Shown piece by piece: positions 33,831 to 45,569 of a DNA stretch of 64,000 nucleotides. The translations under genes were made by a program, and so were the position numbers. Every line of letters begins with the position of its first letter. Positions within the stretch are counted from its first letter, which is position 1. This DNA is from Cryptomeria japonica (lineage: Eukaryota > Streptophyta > Pinopsida > Cupressales > Cupressaceae). Below the pieces are notes generated by a model. That model was not told the DNA's origin and searched no databases. It saw nothing but the letters and a program-made list of their open reading frames with translations. The stretch covers positions 290,469,957 to 290,533,956 of the forward strand of contig NC_081410.1 in assembly GCF_030272615.1 (NCBI RefSeq). The letters run 5' to 3'.

Positions 33831-34725
33831 TGTTGGGAAAAATGGTGTCTCAACCTTGCATTTATGTAAGATTACTATTTATAGTAAGTTTTAATTTGAG
33901 CACGAAATGGTGCGAAACTCTCCCTGAAGCTTTTGGTTGGCTAGATAAGCATTCCAGTAAAGTTGCGTCGCAAGGTCACAGCTAGTTTTGAAGATATTAA
34001 AGTTTTCATCTTGGAGGGGTGCAATAAAATGTTTAAACTTAATTTTGGGGGCTTTAGAGGCTCCAAAATGCCCTAAAAAGTGGTCGTCACTGGCGCAATA
34101 GGTTATGAGGTGATAGAGCACTTCACGAGCTTTCCGGCGCTTCAAACGGTTCGTCAATCGGAGACCCGGTTCTCAAGTTATGGCCTCCGGAAGTTTGTAC
34201 TCCTGAAATAGGAAAAAATAATTTGTATTGGATACATAAATGAGCTGTAAAAGGGAGCGACACATGTTGATGTGTGCTTTAACATGTCATAGGGCATCTA
34301 GAAGGGAGATAAGGTCGGCTACACCTTATTGGGTGGTTTTAGCCCATGGTTTTGTAATACCGTTTGACGATTTCCTGTATTGTATCTCCTATTTATGAGG
34401 TGTGTGAGATAGAGGTTGTGTGTAAGAGTCTTATGGCTATTGAGTTGCCTCTGAATCTTTGATTAGTGGTACTCCTACGAAGAGCTTGCTCTGCAAGTAT
34501 GTTGTAATCTGTTTTTGATTGCTGAATAAAATATTGAGCTGCTTTTGGAGTGTGGGGTTTTTCTCCTGAAAGGGTTTTCCCCACGTAAATCATTGTGTTG
34601 TGGTATGAATGTTATTATATCTATTTCTATTTTCTGTAACTGTTGTAATGATCTAAAAAAGTTTTGCATTACCCTCCTCTCAAGGTTAGTGTAGGAAGTT
34701 GTTTCCACTACTTAACTTCCTTACA
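33831..34725 (+). repeat. Copia-C 5' LTR (895 bp)
   Basis: TGTTGGGAAAA to CTTCCTTACA. A likely polyadenylation signal AATAAA is at 34525-34530. It lacks the TTCACCCCCC end motif and hairpins of the other LTRs in the window, in line with a different copia lineage. Confidence 0.96.
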
Positions 34726-34727
34726 AG

Positions 34728-34740
34728 TGGTATCAGAGCC
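34728..34740 (+). other. Copia-C primer binding site
   Basis: TGGTATCAGAGCC, initiator tRNA-Met type, two bases behind the LTR. Confidence 0.95.
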
Positions 34741-34849
34741 TGATCACCTTTAGTTTCAATTGTGGGCAGTTGGGTTTTTTGAACTAATCCAGATTTGAGT
34801 GGGAGCTTGTGCAGAAGACACTTTTTGATCTTGTTGCAGGAATATTCAG

Positions 34850-37800
34850 ATGATGAGTTCGTCGGGGAGAATAGAGGTGGAGAAATTTAATGGAAGTAAT
34901 TTTGAGATGTGGAAGCTGAAGATGAAAGATCTGCTAATAGATCGAGATCTTTGGGATGTTGTTGATGCGAATGTCCAAAGGCCCTCAGATCCTACTACGG
35001 TAGCTTAGTATGATGTTATGAACCAAAAAGCCAAGGGTCTAATCAGACTGTGCCTGGCAGACTCTGTTCTAATCAATGTCCATGAAGAAAACTCTGCAAA
35101 GAAGCTATGGACTAAGCTTGGTGAGATGTATCAAGTGAAATCTTTATTAAATCAAATTTTCTTAAGAAAGAAATTGTATTCCTTGAAGATGGAAGAGGGT
35201 GGATGAATTGCAGACCACCTGGAAGCATTCAATATGTTGGTGGCTCAATTAGTATCCATTGGTGTTAAGATGGACGAGGAGGAGAAATGTCAGATCTTGC
35301 TTTGCTCTTTGCCTGATTCATGGGATTCTCTTGTTATGGCTATCGGTAGTACTTCTGTTGTTTTGAAATCTAAAGACGTGGTGGGTGCCCTACTCGGTGA
35401 AGAGATGCGAAGGAAGGTATCCATTAGTTCAAAGGAAGCCCTAACCATTCGTGGAAGACTTAAGGAGAAAGGCAAGAAGAATGAGAAGCGCGACAAGTCC
35501 AAATCCAAAGGGAGATCGAAATCTCCTGGAAAGTCCAAAGTCATTTGCTAGAATTGCGGTAAACCGGGTCACATCCGTAAGGACTGCAAAGAAGAAAAGA
35601 AGAAGAAGAAAAAGAAAAAGTTCGATTCTGATTCTGAGTCCGACAAGGAAGATGGCGATGCATTTATTGCGGCTTTGGCGACTCATACAGGTAATGATGC
35701 CTGGCTAATTGACTTAGGTGCATCTTTTCATATGACTTCCAATAGAGATTGGTTTTCTAAATATGAAGGATTTAATGGAGGTAAGGTGTACTTGGGTGAT
35801 GATTCACCTCTAGACATTGTTGGTCGAGGTAAAGTTAGAATCAGGTTTTCTGATGGTAGAATAAAAAGGATTAATGGTGTGCTGCATATCCCTGGTTTAA
35901 AATGAAACCTGTTATCTGTGAGCAAACTGATAGATGCGGGTGTGCAGGTAGTCTTTTCTGAAACAGGATGTAAGCTGATTAAGGGTGCTATGGTAGTTGC
36001 TAGAGGTGTTAGGTTTGGCACTTTGTATAAGCTTGATGCATATGCTGTTGAGTGTAATAGCACTTCTATAAAAAGTAAATCTGTGGATACTTCATTGGAA
36101 GAATTGAAGGTTTCACCTTCAGCAGATGGAAATGGTTTTTGGGTACCTAAGGGTGCTCTTTCGTCTGAAGCAAAGTTACCTGCAGAGAAGACTATGTTAT
36201 GGCACCAGAGACTTGGCCACATTGGAGAAAAGGGTCTAAGGACCTTGAAAAATAAAAATCTTGTTGAAGGTTTGAATGACTGTAATCTTGACTTTGATTT
36301 CTGTGAGCATTGCATTTATGGAAAACAAAACCGCATTCAGTTTTACTCGAGTTCTCATAAAACTTGTGGTGTTTTGGATCTTATCCATTCTGATGTGTTT
36401 GGTCCAGTAGATGTCTCTTCGATTGGGAAATCCACATATTATGTTTCATTTATTGATGATTTTAGTAGAAGGACATGGGTTTATTTTCTAAAGAGTAAAT
36501 CTGAAGTTTTTAGTCGTTTTAAAGAATTTAAAGCAATGGTTGAGTTGCAGACTGGAAAGAAAATAAATTTTTTGAGAACTGATAATGGCGGTGAGTTTTG
36601 CTCTAATGATTTTGATAGATTCTGTAAAGACTGTGGAATTAACAGGCAGAAGACAACTCCGTATTCTCCACAGCAGAATGGAGTTGCAGAAAGAATGAAC
36701 AGGACACTGATGGAGAAGGCTAGGAGTATGTTGAGTGGTGCTGGTCTCGAACAAAAGTTTTGGGCTGAAGCTGTTGCCACTGCTTGCTACCTGATTAACA
36801 GGTCTCCTACATCAGCTCTTGTTGATAAAACGCCTATGGAAGCATGGTCAGGTCACAAGCCTTCATTGAGACATCTTAGAGTTTTTGGTTGCGAGGCATA
36901 TGCACATGTGCCAAAGGAGAAGCAAACAAAGTTGGAGAATAAGGCTATGAAATGTATCTTCATCGGGTATAGTTATGGTGTGAAAGGATACAAGCTTTGG
37001 GACCCTGTTGCACAAAAGGTAATTCACAGTAGAAGTGTTATTTTTAGAGAAATTAAGTCTCCTTCTATTACATTGCAGCCAGAACAGACTAAAAAAGAAG
37101 ATGTGATTCAACTTCCTTCTACACCTGAAAAAGTTGAATCGAGACCCCTAGATAGGCAAGAATTTGAGGAGAGCTCGTCTAGCTCTGAATCTTCAGAAGA
37201 GGAGGAAGAACCTCCAACTCAGCTTGTTCGAAGGTCTACAAGACATAGACAACCACCTGAAAGGTATTCACCTGATGATTGGAGATGTATTTTTGCTCTG
37301 AATACTAGTGTGGATGAACCGAAATCTGTAGAAGAGGCATTAGGTATGAATGATGCAGAATCCTGGAAGATTACTATGGAGGAAGAAATGGCAGCTTTGA
37401 AAAAGAATGATACATGGGATCTTGTACCATTTCCTGAAGGACGAAAACCTATTGCTTGTAAATGGGTGTTCAAGAAAAAGATTGGTTCAGATGGAAGCAT
37501 TGAAAAGTATAAAGCAAGGTTAGTTGCAAAAGGCTACTCTCAGGTTGAGAGTGTTGATTACAGTGAGATATTTTCTCCTGTTGCAAAAATGACGTCTATT
37601 AGATTTTTGCTTTCTATTGCTACTGCTTATGATTTAGAGGTTGAACAAATGGATGTGAAAACTACTTTCCTTCATGGTGATTTGGAGGAAGATATTTATA
37701 TGACACAGCCGGAGCACTATGTGGTGAAAGGCAAAAGTAATTTGGTCTGTAAATTGAAGAAATCTTTATATGGCCTCAAACAAAGTCCTAGGATGTGGTA

Positions 37801-38896
37801 CCAAAAATTTGATACATATGTGTTGAGTTTGGGATTTGAACGTTCTAAATCAGATCACTGTGTTTATTATAAATCTGATGGTGATCATTTCTTATTCATT
37901 GCATTGTATGTTGATGATATGTTATTCATTGGTAAAGGGAAAGGTATGATTTCAGAACTGAAGTCTCAGCTCGCTGCTAAATTTGAAATGAAAGATCTTG
38001 GTGCAGCAAAGCACATTCTTGGTATGGAAATTAGAAGAGATAGGGCGAACAGAAAGCTATGGCTAGGCCAGAGTAAGTATGTGAATTCAGTGTTACAGAG
38101 GTTCAACATGCAGAATTGTAGACCATTGAGTGTTCCTTTTACAGTTGGAACGAAACTATCTATTTCAGATTGTCCTACATCCCCATTGGAGATGGAAGAC
38201 ATGAGCAGAGTGCCTTACCAGAGTGCGGTTGGAAGCTTGATGTATGCTATGGTCTGTACTAGACCAGACATTGCCCAAGCAGTGGGAGTACTTTCTAGAT
38301 ATATGTCTAATCCTGGTAGAGTTCATTGGGATGCAGTCAAAAGAGTCTTCAGATATTTGAAGGGTACTTCAGAGTATTCTTTGTGTTATCATGGTAATTC
38401 AGTTGGAAACATGACTTCCCTTGATATCCATGGTTATGTGGATTCAGATTGGGTAGGTGATATTGATAGCAGAAGATCCACCAGTGCTTATGTGTTTACT
38501 TTGTTTGGTGGTGCAATTAGTTGGATGAGTAAGCGACAGGCTGTGGTTACTTTATCCACTACTGAAGCAGAGTATATGGCAGCTACTCATGCTTGTAAAG
38601 AGGCCATTTGGCTTAAGAGACTGTGTTCAGATATTGGAATAAAACAAGGTACAGTGACAATTTACTGTGACAGTCAGAGTGCAATTAGCCTAGCTAAGAA
38701 CCCGACATTTCATGCCCGGACCAAACATATTGATGTTCAGTATCATTTTGTTAGAGATATGGTCGAAGATGGTAGGGTGAAGCTAGTTAAGGTGGAAACT
38801 TTGATGAATGTTGCAGATGCTTTAACTAAGGCTGTGAGCACAGAGAAGTTCAGATGGTGTTCAGAGTCTATGGGCCTTATGGCCCCTAGCAATTGA
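34850..38896 (+). pseudogene. Copia-C Gag-Pol polyprotein, 1,348 codons with four stops
   Basis: One frame from ATG 34850 to the stop at 38894-38896. Gag: VEKFNGSNFEMWKLKMKDLL. Knuckle near residue 233: CGKPGHIRKDC with a stop just inside it. Protease near residue 287: LIDLGASFHMTS (DLG instead of DSG or DTG). Integrase: WHQRLGHIG and CEHCIYG, then HSDVFGPV, RTDNGGEF and NGVAERMN (D, D, E). RT: KARLVAKGYSQ, LYGLKQSPRMWYQ, YVDDMLFIG. RNase H: YVDSDWVGDIDSRRSTS, TEAEYM, YCDSQSAISLAKNP. Stops at 35006-35008 (TAG), 35204-35206 (TGA), 35549-35551 (TAG) and 35903-35905 (TGA) are all explained by single C-to-T or G-to-A changes. From 35918 on, 992 codons are open. The layout and motifs are Tnt1-like. 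Confidence 0.95.
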
Positions 38897-38937
38897 TTCA
38901 TTATGTTGACATTCCCTTCCGCTCATGCAAGGTGTTC

Positions 38938-38952
38938 GACAAGTGGGAGATT
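38938..38952 (+). other. Copia-C polypurine tract
   Basis: ACAAGTGGGAGATT ends directly before the 3' LTR TGTTGGG. Confidence 0.88.
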
Positions 38953-39847
38953 TGTTGGGAAAAATGGTGTCTCAACCTTGCATTTATGTAAGGTTACTAT
39001 TTATAGTAAGTTTTCATTTGAGCATGAAATGGTGCGAAACTCTCCCTGAAGCTTCTGGTTGGCTAGATAAGCATTTCGGTAAAGTTGCGTCGCAAGGTCA
39101 CAGCTATTTTTGAAGATATTAAAGTTTTCATCTTGGAGGGGTGCAATAAAATGTTTAAACTTAATTTTGGGGGCTTTAGAGGCTCCGAAATGCCCTAAAA
39201 AGTGGCTGTAACTGGCACAATAGGTTATGAGGTGATAGAGCACTTCGCGAGCTTTTCGGCGCTTCAAACGGTTCGTCAATCGGACACCCGGTTCTCAAGT
39301 TATGGCCTCCGGAAGTTTGTACTCCTGAAATAGGAAAAAATAATTTGTATTGGATACATAAATGAGCTGTAAAAGGGAGCGACACATGTTGATGTGTGCT
39401 TTAACATGTCATAGGGCATCTAGAAGGGAGATAAGGTCAGCTACACCTTATTGGGTGGTTTTAGCCCATGGTTTTGTAATACCGTTTGACGGTTTCCTGT
39501 ATTGTATCTCCTATTTATGAGGTGTGTGAGATAGAGGTTGTGTGTAAGAGTCTTATGGCTATTGAGTTGCCTCTGAATCTTTGATTAGTGGTACTCCTGC
39601 GAAGAGCTTGCTCTACAAGTATGTTGTAATCTGTTTTTGATTGCTGAATAAAATATTGAGCTGCTTTTGGAGTGTGGGGTTTTTCTCCTGAAAGGGTTTT
39701 CCCCACGTAAATCATTGTGTTGTGGTATGAATGTTATTATATCTATTTCTATTTTCTGTAACTGTTGTAATGATCTGAAAAAGTTTTGCATTACCCTCCT
39801 CTCAAGGTTAGTGTAGGAAGTTTTTTCCGCTACTTAACTTCCTTACA
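38953..39847 (+). repeat. Copia-C 3' LTR (895 bp)
   Basis: It matches the 5' LTR with about 22 substitutions, mostly transitions. AATAAA lies at 39647-39652. Confidence 0.96.
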
Positions 39848-39852
39848 CTCTT

Positions 39853-41069
39853 CCTCTATTCTACCAACTTGGGACTGATTTTCTTGATCCTGATTGTTAG
39901 CTTTCAAAGAGCTATCCACTTTTTTCCACACTTTAGTTGAGCTTGAGGTTTGACCACATTACTAGGACATTTTTTGGCCCAGTACCCAACTTTATTACAA
40001 TGAAAGCAAGAAAAAGGGATTGTTTTATAGACAATATTTTGCTTCAATTTCCCAAGTTTAGATTCAATCTCTATCTCCTCTAGCATGTCCATTTTGGGCC
40101 CAACTCCTACACACATCCTGGCATAAATAAGCCTTCTTCTGGATGTCATAACTGGATCAATAGGAATAAGCTCCCCAAAGGAATTGGCTATTCCTACAAG
40201 CACATCTTCCTCCCAATATTCCATTGGGAGCCCAGGTAGTTTTATCCAGACAGGAACTTGGACCAAAATTTTTTTTCTTTACCCTCATTAGGGTACCACT
40301 TTTGAGTGTACATGATATATTTTCCAATCACTCATGAACCAGAGCTAAGAATGTTTCTGAGATCCTCCTCACAAGAGAAATAAAAGTACAAACATCCTTT
40401 GTTCATTGCTACCAAGTCTACCTGACCTTTCAAGCTCCACTTCCTCTTAACAAACCCACACACAATCTCAATATTTGGTCTCATTCCATAAAATTTACCA
40501 ATCAGAGTATTTTCCATTCTAGCAATATTATGGTCTATGATTTAGTCTGGAATAAAAATGGCAAACTTTCCCTGAGACACATTTGAAGTGATTTTAACCG
40601 GAGGCAAGGATGACTTACCTTTAGGCTTGACCCCAAATAGAGAGGACCACTTGCCAATGTGTCCAATCATTCTGGGTCCCCCCTTAATATCCTCTGATCT
40701 TAGTGGGTTCTTGAGATCCTTCCTAGAAGAATCTATTCCTTCCACTATTTCCTCTAAACCACTTGTCGTTTGCTGACCTCAATCCACTTCTAATATTCTA
40801 CCTCCCAGAGATGAAGTATGAACCTGTATGTCCCCGCTTCCTTCTTCTAACTGCTCCTCACATGGTCTTGGACCTCCCCCTGGGTCCCCCAAATCTAAAG
40901 GAGCATCGATAGCTCTTCCATCTGAACTCCCCCCTTCCACTGGACTCTCTGAATCTCCTGTAGCATTCTGTCCTAGCACTGAACCAGAACTCCCACCCAA
41001 AAAATTTGAATTTTGGGCTTGCCTGCTCCCCTTCTCCTCCTCTCTCCCCATCATATTTACCTTTTTCAA
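39853..41069 (-). pseudogene. LINE-1 ORF1, main part: DUF4283-like domain and zinc knuckle
   Basis: From the ATG at 41069 a disordered Gly/Ser/Glu-rich leader runs to about 40760, then IGKWSSLFGVKPKGKSSLPP. The DUF4283-type core follows (NTLIGKFYGMRPNIEIV, RKWSLKGQVDLVAM, then after a frameshift VQVPVWIKLPGLPMEYW and IANSFGELIPIDPVT-like sequence). The knuckle reads CFHCNKVGYWAKKC, with Tyr where CCHC has His. Plant L1 ORF1 proteins bind the element RNA. Stops occur near 40780 and 40540. Confidence 0.8.
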
Positions 41070-41074
41070 ATTGT

Positions 41075-42635
41075 TGATGAGGTATGTTTGATTTCTAAAG
41101 TTGAACCTAAATATGTTGTTGAGGCTTGCAAAGATGAAAATTAGATGAGCGCTATAGAAGAAGAATTAGATCAGATTGAAAAGAATAACAACACATGGGA
41201 GATTGTGCCTAGACCTAAGAATAAGAATGTGATTGGTACTAAATGGGTATTCAAGAATAAATTGAATGAAGCTGATGAAGTTGTCAGAAATAAAGAAAGA
41301 TTGGTATGCAAAGTATATTCACCGAAAAAGGAATTGATTATGAGGAGAATTTTTTTCCGATAGCCAGACTTGAGAATGTTAGACTGTTGCTTGCATATGC
41401 TACCTATAAAGGTTTCAAGGTATATTATATGGATGCAAATTCTATCTTTTTGAATGGTGATCTTGAGGAAGTCTACATTGAGCATCCTGATGGATTTTTT
41501 ATTATTAAATGGAGACATGGAATGTAAACTAAAGAAAGCTCCTTATGGATTAAAACAAGACCCTAGAGCCTTGTATGCTACATTGGATAAGTATTTGCTG
41601 AAATTGGGATTTAATAAAGGTACTGCTCATAGTAATTTTTACTTTAAGATTGAAAATGATAGCATCTTGGTTGTTGAAGTCTTTGTTGATGATATTATCT
41701 TTGGAGGTTATGATGAATTGAGCATGAAGTTTGTCGGTGATATGCAGAAATAATTTGAGATGTTTATGATAGGAGAAATGAAATTTTTCTTAGGTTTGTA
41801 GATTTCACAGACTAGAAAAGGTATTTTTATATCACAAACTAAATATGTGAAAGAATTGCTAAAGAAGTTTGGGTTAGATGACTCCAAAATGGTTGCAACT
41901 CTTATGGTGGTTGGTTGCAAATTGTCTAAAAATGATGAATCTCTAAAAGTTAATCATAGTTTATACAGGTCTGTGGTTGGTGGATTGATATATCTTACTT
42001 AGACTAGGCCTGGTATTATGCTTGTTGTGTGCATGGCTGCTAGATATCAAGTTGATCTAAAAGAGAGTCATGTCACTACTATTAAGAGAATATTCAAATA
42101 CTTGAAGGGAACTGTGGATTATGGTTTATGGTATCCGAGGAATGATGATTTAATTTTATGTGCTTACACTAATGCAGATTAGGTTGGTGATGTTGATGAT
42201 TGGAAGAGTGCCTCTAGTGGTGCATTATTTTTGGGTAAGAAATTGGTTTCATGGGCTAGTAAGAAACAAGATTCAATATCCTTATCTACTGTTGAAGCTA
42301 AGTACATTACAGCTGCTAGTAGCTGCAGTCAGGTGGTTTGGATGAAGCAAATATTGAAAGATATCAGATTTATTTATGATGAGCCTACTATCATATAATG
42401 TAATAATTCCAGTACCATTAACATGCCAAAGAATCTAGTGCAACATTCAGAGACTAAACATGTATCAATCAAATATCATTTCTTGAGAAAAAAGGTCAGT
42501 GAACAGGAAGTGAAGTTGGAGTATGTATCTACAAAGGAAAAAATTTATAATATTTTCACCAAGCCTTTGCCTACAGATACATTTGTCTATTTTAGAGACA
42601 AGTTAGGGGTATCCACCCCTCGTGATGAGAACTAG
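41075..42635 (+). pseudogene. Copia-B reverse transcriptase and RNase H
   Basis: It starts with VCLISKVEPKYVVEACKDEN, then EELDQIEKNNNTWEIVPRP and KWVFKNKLNEADE. Two frameshifts follow (near 41300 and 41520). RT continues with APYGLKQDPRALYATLDKY and the active site FVDDIIFGG. RNase H: CAYTNAD then a stop, VGDVDDWKSASSG, STVEAKYITAASS, SETKHVSIKYHFLRKK, ending STPRDEN. The catalytic Asp/Glu of RNase H are altered (TNAD, EAKY). Copia-A has the same peptides in the same order. Confidence 0.88.
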
Positions 42636-42739
42636 ATTCATTGAGATGCATCAATCCAATCGATCTCATAACCTTATCTTACTATTTGGATTGATGAGTT
42701 CACCCTGCTCCTCTGGTGGAGTAGTTCGTTGGATTGGTT

Positions 42740-42956
42740 CTATGTTTTAGGGGGAGAGAATCATATTTTTCCCATCCAAGGGGAGAGCTTGGTTTTTCTA
42801 TTATGAGATCCTTGGCATTGTTATCAAAGGGGGAGAGAAGCATGTGAAAAACTATTTTATCTGCTTGATCTTAGGAGGAGTTTGTTGGAGATATTTTCTT
42901 TCTTTGCATTTATTATTTTTCACATTCATATATTGCCTTCAATTCCAAAGGGGGAG
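42740..42956 (+). other. Copia-B polypurine tract cluster
   Basis: Purine runs at 42750-42758 (AGGGGGAGAG), about 42776-42785, 42827-42838 (CAAAGGGGGAGAG) and 42946-42956 (CAAAGGGGGAG). The last one touches the 3' LTR. Repeated tracts of this kind are typical of SIRE-like copia and are shared with the NX elements. Confidence 0.75.
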
Positions 42957-44278
42957 GGCATTTCTCCTACTAGGATATGTTGTTGTCATTGATGTCAACA
43001 TATTCCTTCTCTGGTGATTGCAAATTGTTCTATTGGGACTATGGTTTGGTATATGGAGTATTTATAGCATCATTATATTCTTCTGTATTAGTTTTGGTGT
43101 TCCGAGAAGCTTAATTGATTATATCAGATGATCTGGTTTTACAGTATTGTTTATCTGATTAGTGCTTTGTAGAGTTTAGTATTTTCTCTAGTATATTCCA
43201 GTGTGATTAGATCTGGAGCTGAGATTTTGGGAGATTGTTTAGGATGGTCTTGTGTATCTTTATTTCAGATGGTTCGTGATTTGGTGCTCTGCAAGTTATC
43301 TTTTCTTCATGACAGTTGATGCTTGAGTATTCTGAGGTTCAGATATTGATCGATGAAGATTTGATAAGTGGTGTTGGTGCAACTATTGTTGAGGTTTCTA
43401 ACGTGCTTGCCGGTGTTTCCTAAGTATTTCCTATTTGTCTTGATGATCCACATTGATCATTGTGCATGTTCTTGGTGACTTTACTAAACCGGTGGTGTTC
43501 TTCGTGTTATGCATTTTTCCTGGTGGTGTAGCATGTTGCGGTTGATCTTGGCATGATTTTCGTTGGGGTTGAGCATTTGGGAATTTGAATTAGGTCCATG
43601 TTATGTCATGTAAATCATTATATTTTTTTGGTGGTCAATTTTGTATCATGTGTTGTAATTTTGTAATTGTGTGTTAAGGGTTTAGACGACCTTGTTGTCA
43701 AGGTTGATGAATTGTATAAATAGGTGACATTTTCATGTAATTTAGAGATAGAGGTTGTGTTTGCATTATCAAAGAGTGGTGTATGTGTGATCAAGTAATT
43801 CATCCTTCGGCATTGAAATTGAGAAAAGATCAGTGTTACAGAGAAGACAATTATGCTTAACTGAAACTGTCATCAGACATTTGAAGATGTTATTCTTTCA
43901 ATTTATTTCTTCTTGATTGTAGTCTGAATCTTGTTGTAAGTCGATGATACTTTCCTAAGGGTTGTAGGCTTTTGGGTCAATATATTTTGAGTAGTGAGCT
44001 CTAGGCAATATGCTTGAATGCATGTGCATTCCCCATTGTAATATTTTCACATACTACTATAGAGTATCATCTTATTGTGGGTAGGTTACCACCGTAGTTT
44101 TTCCCTTAACTGAGTTTTCCACATCAAAATCTTGGTGTTGTGTGTTGTGCCATCTACTTGCTTATATTTATTATTTCTAAAGTTTATAATATCTATTTTT
44201 GTGGTTAAGTTTGCATAATTTGGTGAAAACTAATTCACCCCCCTCCTTATTAGTTTTCCCTCTTTATTATTGCCAACA
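42957..44278 (+). repeat. Copia-B 3' LTR
   Basis: It begins GGCATTTCTCCTACTAGG (the TGTTG seen in the 5' and solo copies is lost) and ends TTGCCAACA. TATAAATAG at 43715-43723. Paired hairpins at 44003-44015 (AGGCA ata TGCTT) and 44016-44031 (GAATGCA tg TGCATTC). Confidence 0.88.
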
Positions 44279-44319
44279 AGTTAAGGCTTATGCAACCTTT
44301 TAGAATTGATTGTAAATCT

Positions 44320-45501
44320 CTAAAGAGGGGGTTCTTTATAATATGCATGAAGGGTTCCCCTAAGGCAAAAATCCCTAGTTATTGGATGAGGTTCCATCAC
44401 CTGATTCAGGTGTGGAGCCATTTTCTGTAGCAGAATCGTCTTCACTAACATTTTCTTATGCCAATCTCTAATTTCCTCTACTTTCACTTTCCCTTTCTCA
44501 TCTGATTTATTCACTGGACCATTACTTCCGCTTCTGTAATATTTTGCAATTTTACCTAGTTTATTGCATGCATGGAAGACAACATTTCTCTACATAGGTC
44601 TGAAGTTCATCTGGTTTGGTCTCATCCTGCATTGGTTAGAGATATTTCCAAACAGTCCACACGCAAAGAATCTCTTATTTTAAAAGTTATTAATCATTCT
44701 ACACATGTTTGATTTGGGACCAAAATTGTTGCATTTGAAATATTGACTGGTAAAGGTAGAAACATTTTTCATCATGTTGTTCATCATTCCATTATTCATC
44801 CTACTTCTGCATTGATTTGCCATATAACCAAATCTATTGCAAGTAAATCATATACCATTTAATTTATGAGTATTAGGATGTCTTACTGGAGGATTCTTGC
44901 TCTTCTTGGGATTAGGTTTTGCATTGCTTTATCTAGATCTAGAGGATTCAGCTTTCTCAAATCCAAGTCCTCGCATGTCCTTTCCATGTCTCTGACTTTC
45001 CAACATCTCATTAGTCATCAAGCCTTGATGAGCTAGCATTGAATTTGTCTTTGTATTCACTTGCACTAGAAAGTTCATTTCTTAGGGCAATAATCTGTCT
45101 TTCAATTTCTTGACAATTATTCCTTGATTGTGTCAACTCTAGCTTTAATTGATCATTCTCATTGGTAAGCATGAAGCATTCATCAGCTCTTTCCTTTAAT
45201 GATTGATTTGAATTATCTTCATCACAATGGATTGCATCTCATTCTTCAATACAACATTCACTCTAGAAAGCTTGTCACATTCATCAGCTTTGTCCTGATT
45301 CTCCATGCATTGATCTTCATTCTCCTTCATCTTGTCCATCAATTCCTTCTTCTTGTCTCTTGAAGTGTTCACTTGATCATTCAAGTCATTAATGGAGTCT
45401 TCAGCTACATTCAGGTTTCTCTTTAAGGAGTTGATCTCATTTCTTGTTGTATCAAGATCCTCAAGTGTCACACTAAGTTGTCTCTGAAAACCAGAATCCA
45501 T
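44320..45501 (-). pseudogene. NX-a gag-like protein: coiled coil and degenerate CCHC knuckles
   Basis: The ATG at 45501 (MDSGFQRQLSVTLEDLDTTR) opens a coiled coil (EDSINDLNDQVNTSRDKKKEL, ENQDKADECDKLSRVNVVLK) to a stop at 45196. Further left the knuckles are CNRFGYMANQC, YFKCNNFGPKSNMC, FFACGLFGNISNQC and CNKLGKIAKYY, each missing one or more metal ligands. The frame is broken several times between 45196 and 44700. Confidence 0.72.
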
Positions 45502-45555
45502 TGTTTCAATCTCCTGGACCTTCCTCAAGTGGTTAGGCTTCCTCAAAGGAACTAG

Positions 45556-45567
45556 GCTCTGATACCA
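45556..45567 (-). other. NX-a primer binding site (initiator tRNA-Met)
   Basis: The minus strand reads TGGTATCAGAGC two bases from the LTR. Confidence 0.9.
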
Positions 45568-45569
45568 AT

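Larger units (their letters stand above)
33831..39847 (+). mobile_element. Copia-C: complete, recent Tnt1-like copia element with CTCTT target duplication
   Basis: Two 895-bp LTRs of equal length, primer site, one-frame polyprotein, purine tract. The flanks CTCTT at 33826-33830 and 39848-39852 are identical. The LTRs differ at about 22 positions by my count and show no indel. It lies in ORF1 of LINE-1, so it is younger than LINE-1, Copia-B and NX-a. Confidence 0.96.
20430..41070 (-). mobile_element. LINE-1: plant L1-type non-LTR element with three ORFs, split by NX-c and Copia-C
   Basis: Read right to left: ORF1 (41069-39853 and 33825-33151), ORF2 (33150-30690 and 23808-22320), ORF3 (22281-20671). 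Copia-C splits ORF1 and NX-c splits ORF2. The 3' end near 20430 shows no clear poly(A) and I could not resolve a target duplication, so the exact ends are uncertain by some tens of bases. It sits between the integrase and RT regions of Copia-B. Confidence 0.85.
8095..44278 (+). mobile_element. Copia-B: old copia element split by NX-b and LINE-1
   Basis: The parts on the plus strand are 5' LTR (8095-8551 and 16895-17754), primer site, Gag (17811-18879), protease-integrase (18880-about 20425), then after the LINE-1 insertion RT-RNase H (about 41075-42635), purine tracts and 3' LTR (42957-44278). Reading across the LINE, the left part ends at GVMTRRRL and the right part resumes at EVCLISKVEP; these are neighbouring peptides in Copia-A. 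By eye about 12% of bases differ over the first 200 of the two LTRs, so this insertion is much older than Copia-C. Many stops and frameshifts are present. Confidence 0.88.

Noticed and set aside
20420-41075. Target duplication for LINE-1
   Set aside because: AGAAGAAGGTTAG on the left and CAAATTGTTGATG on the right are neighbouring target sequence by comparison with Copia-A, but no clear repeated stretch is found, so none is reported.
4303-45567. Repeated GCTCTGATACCA considered as tRNA gene ends
   Set aside because: They sit two bases from LTR ends and have no cloverleaf around them; they are primer binding sites.
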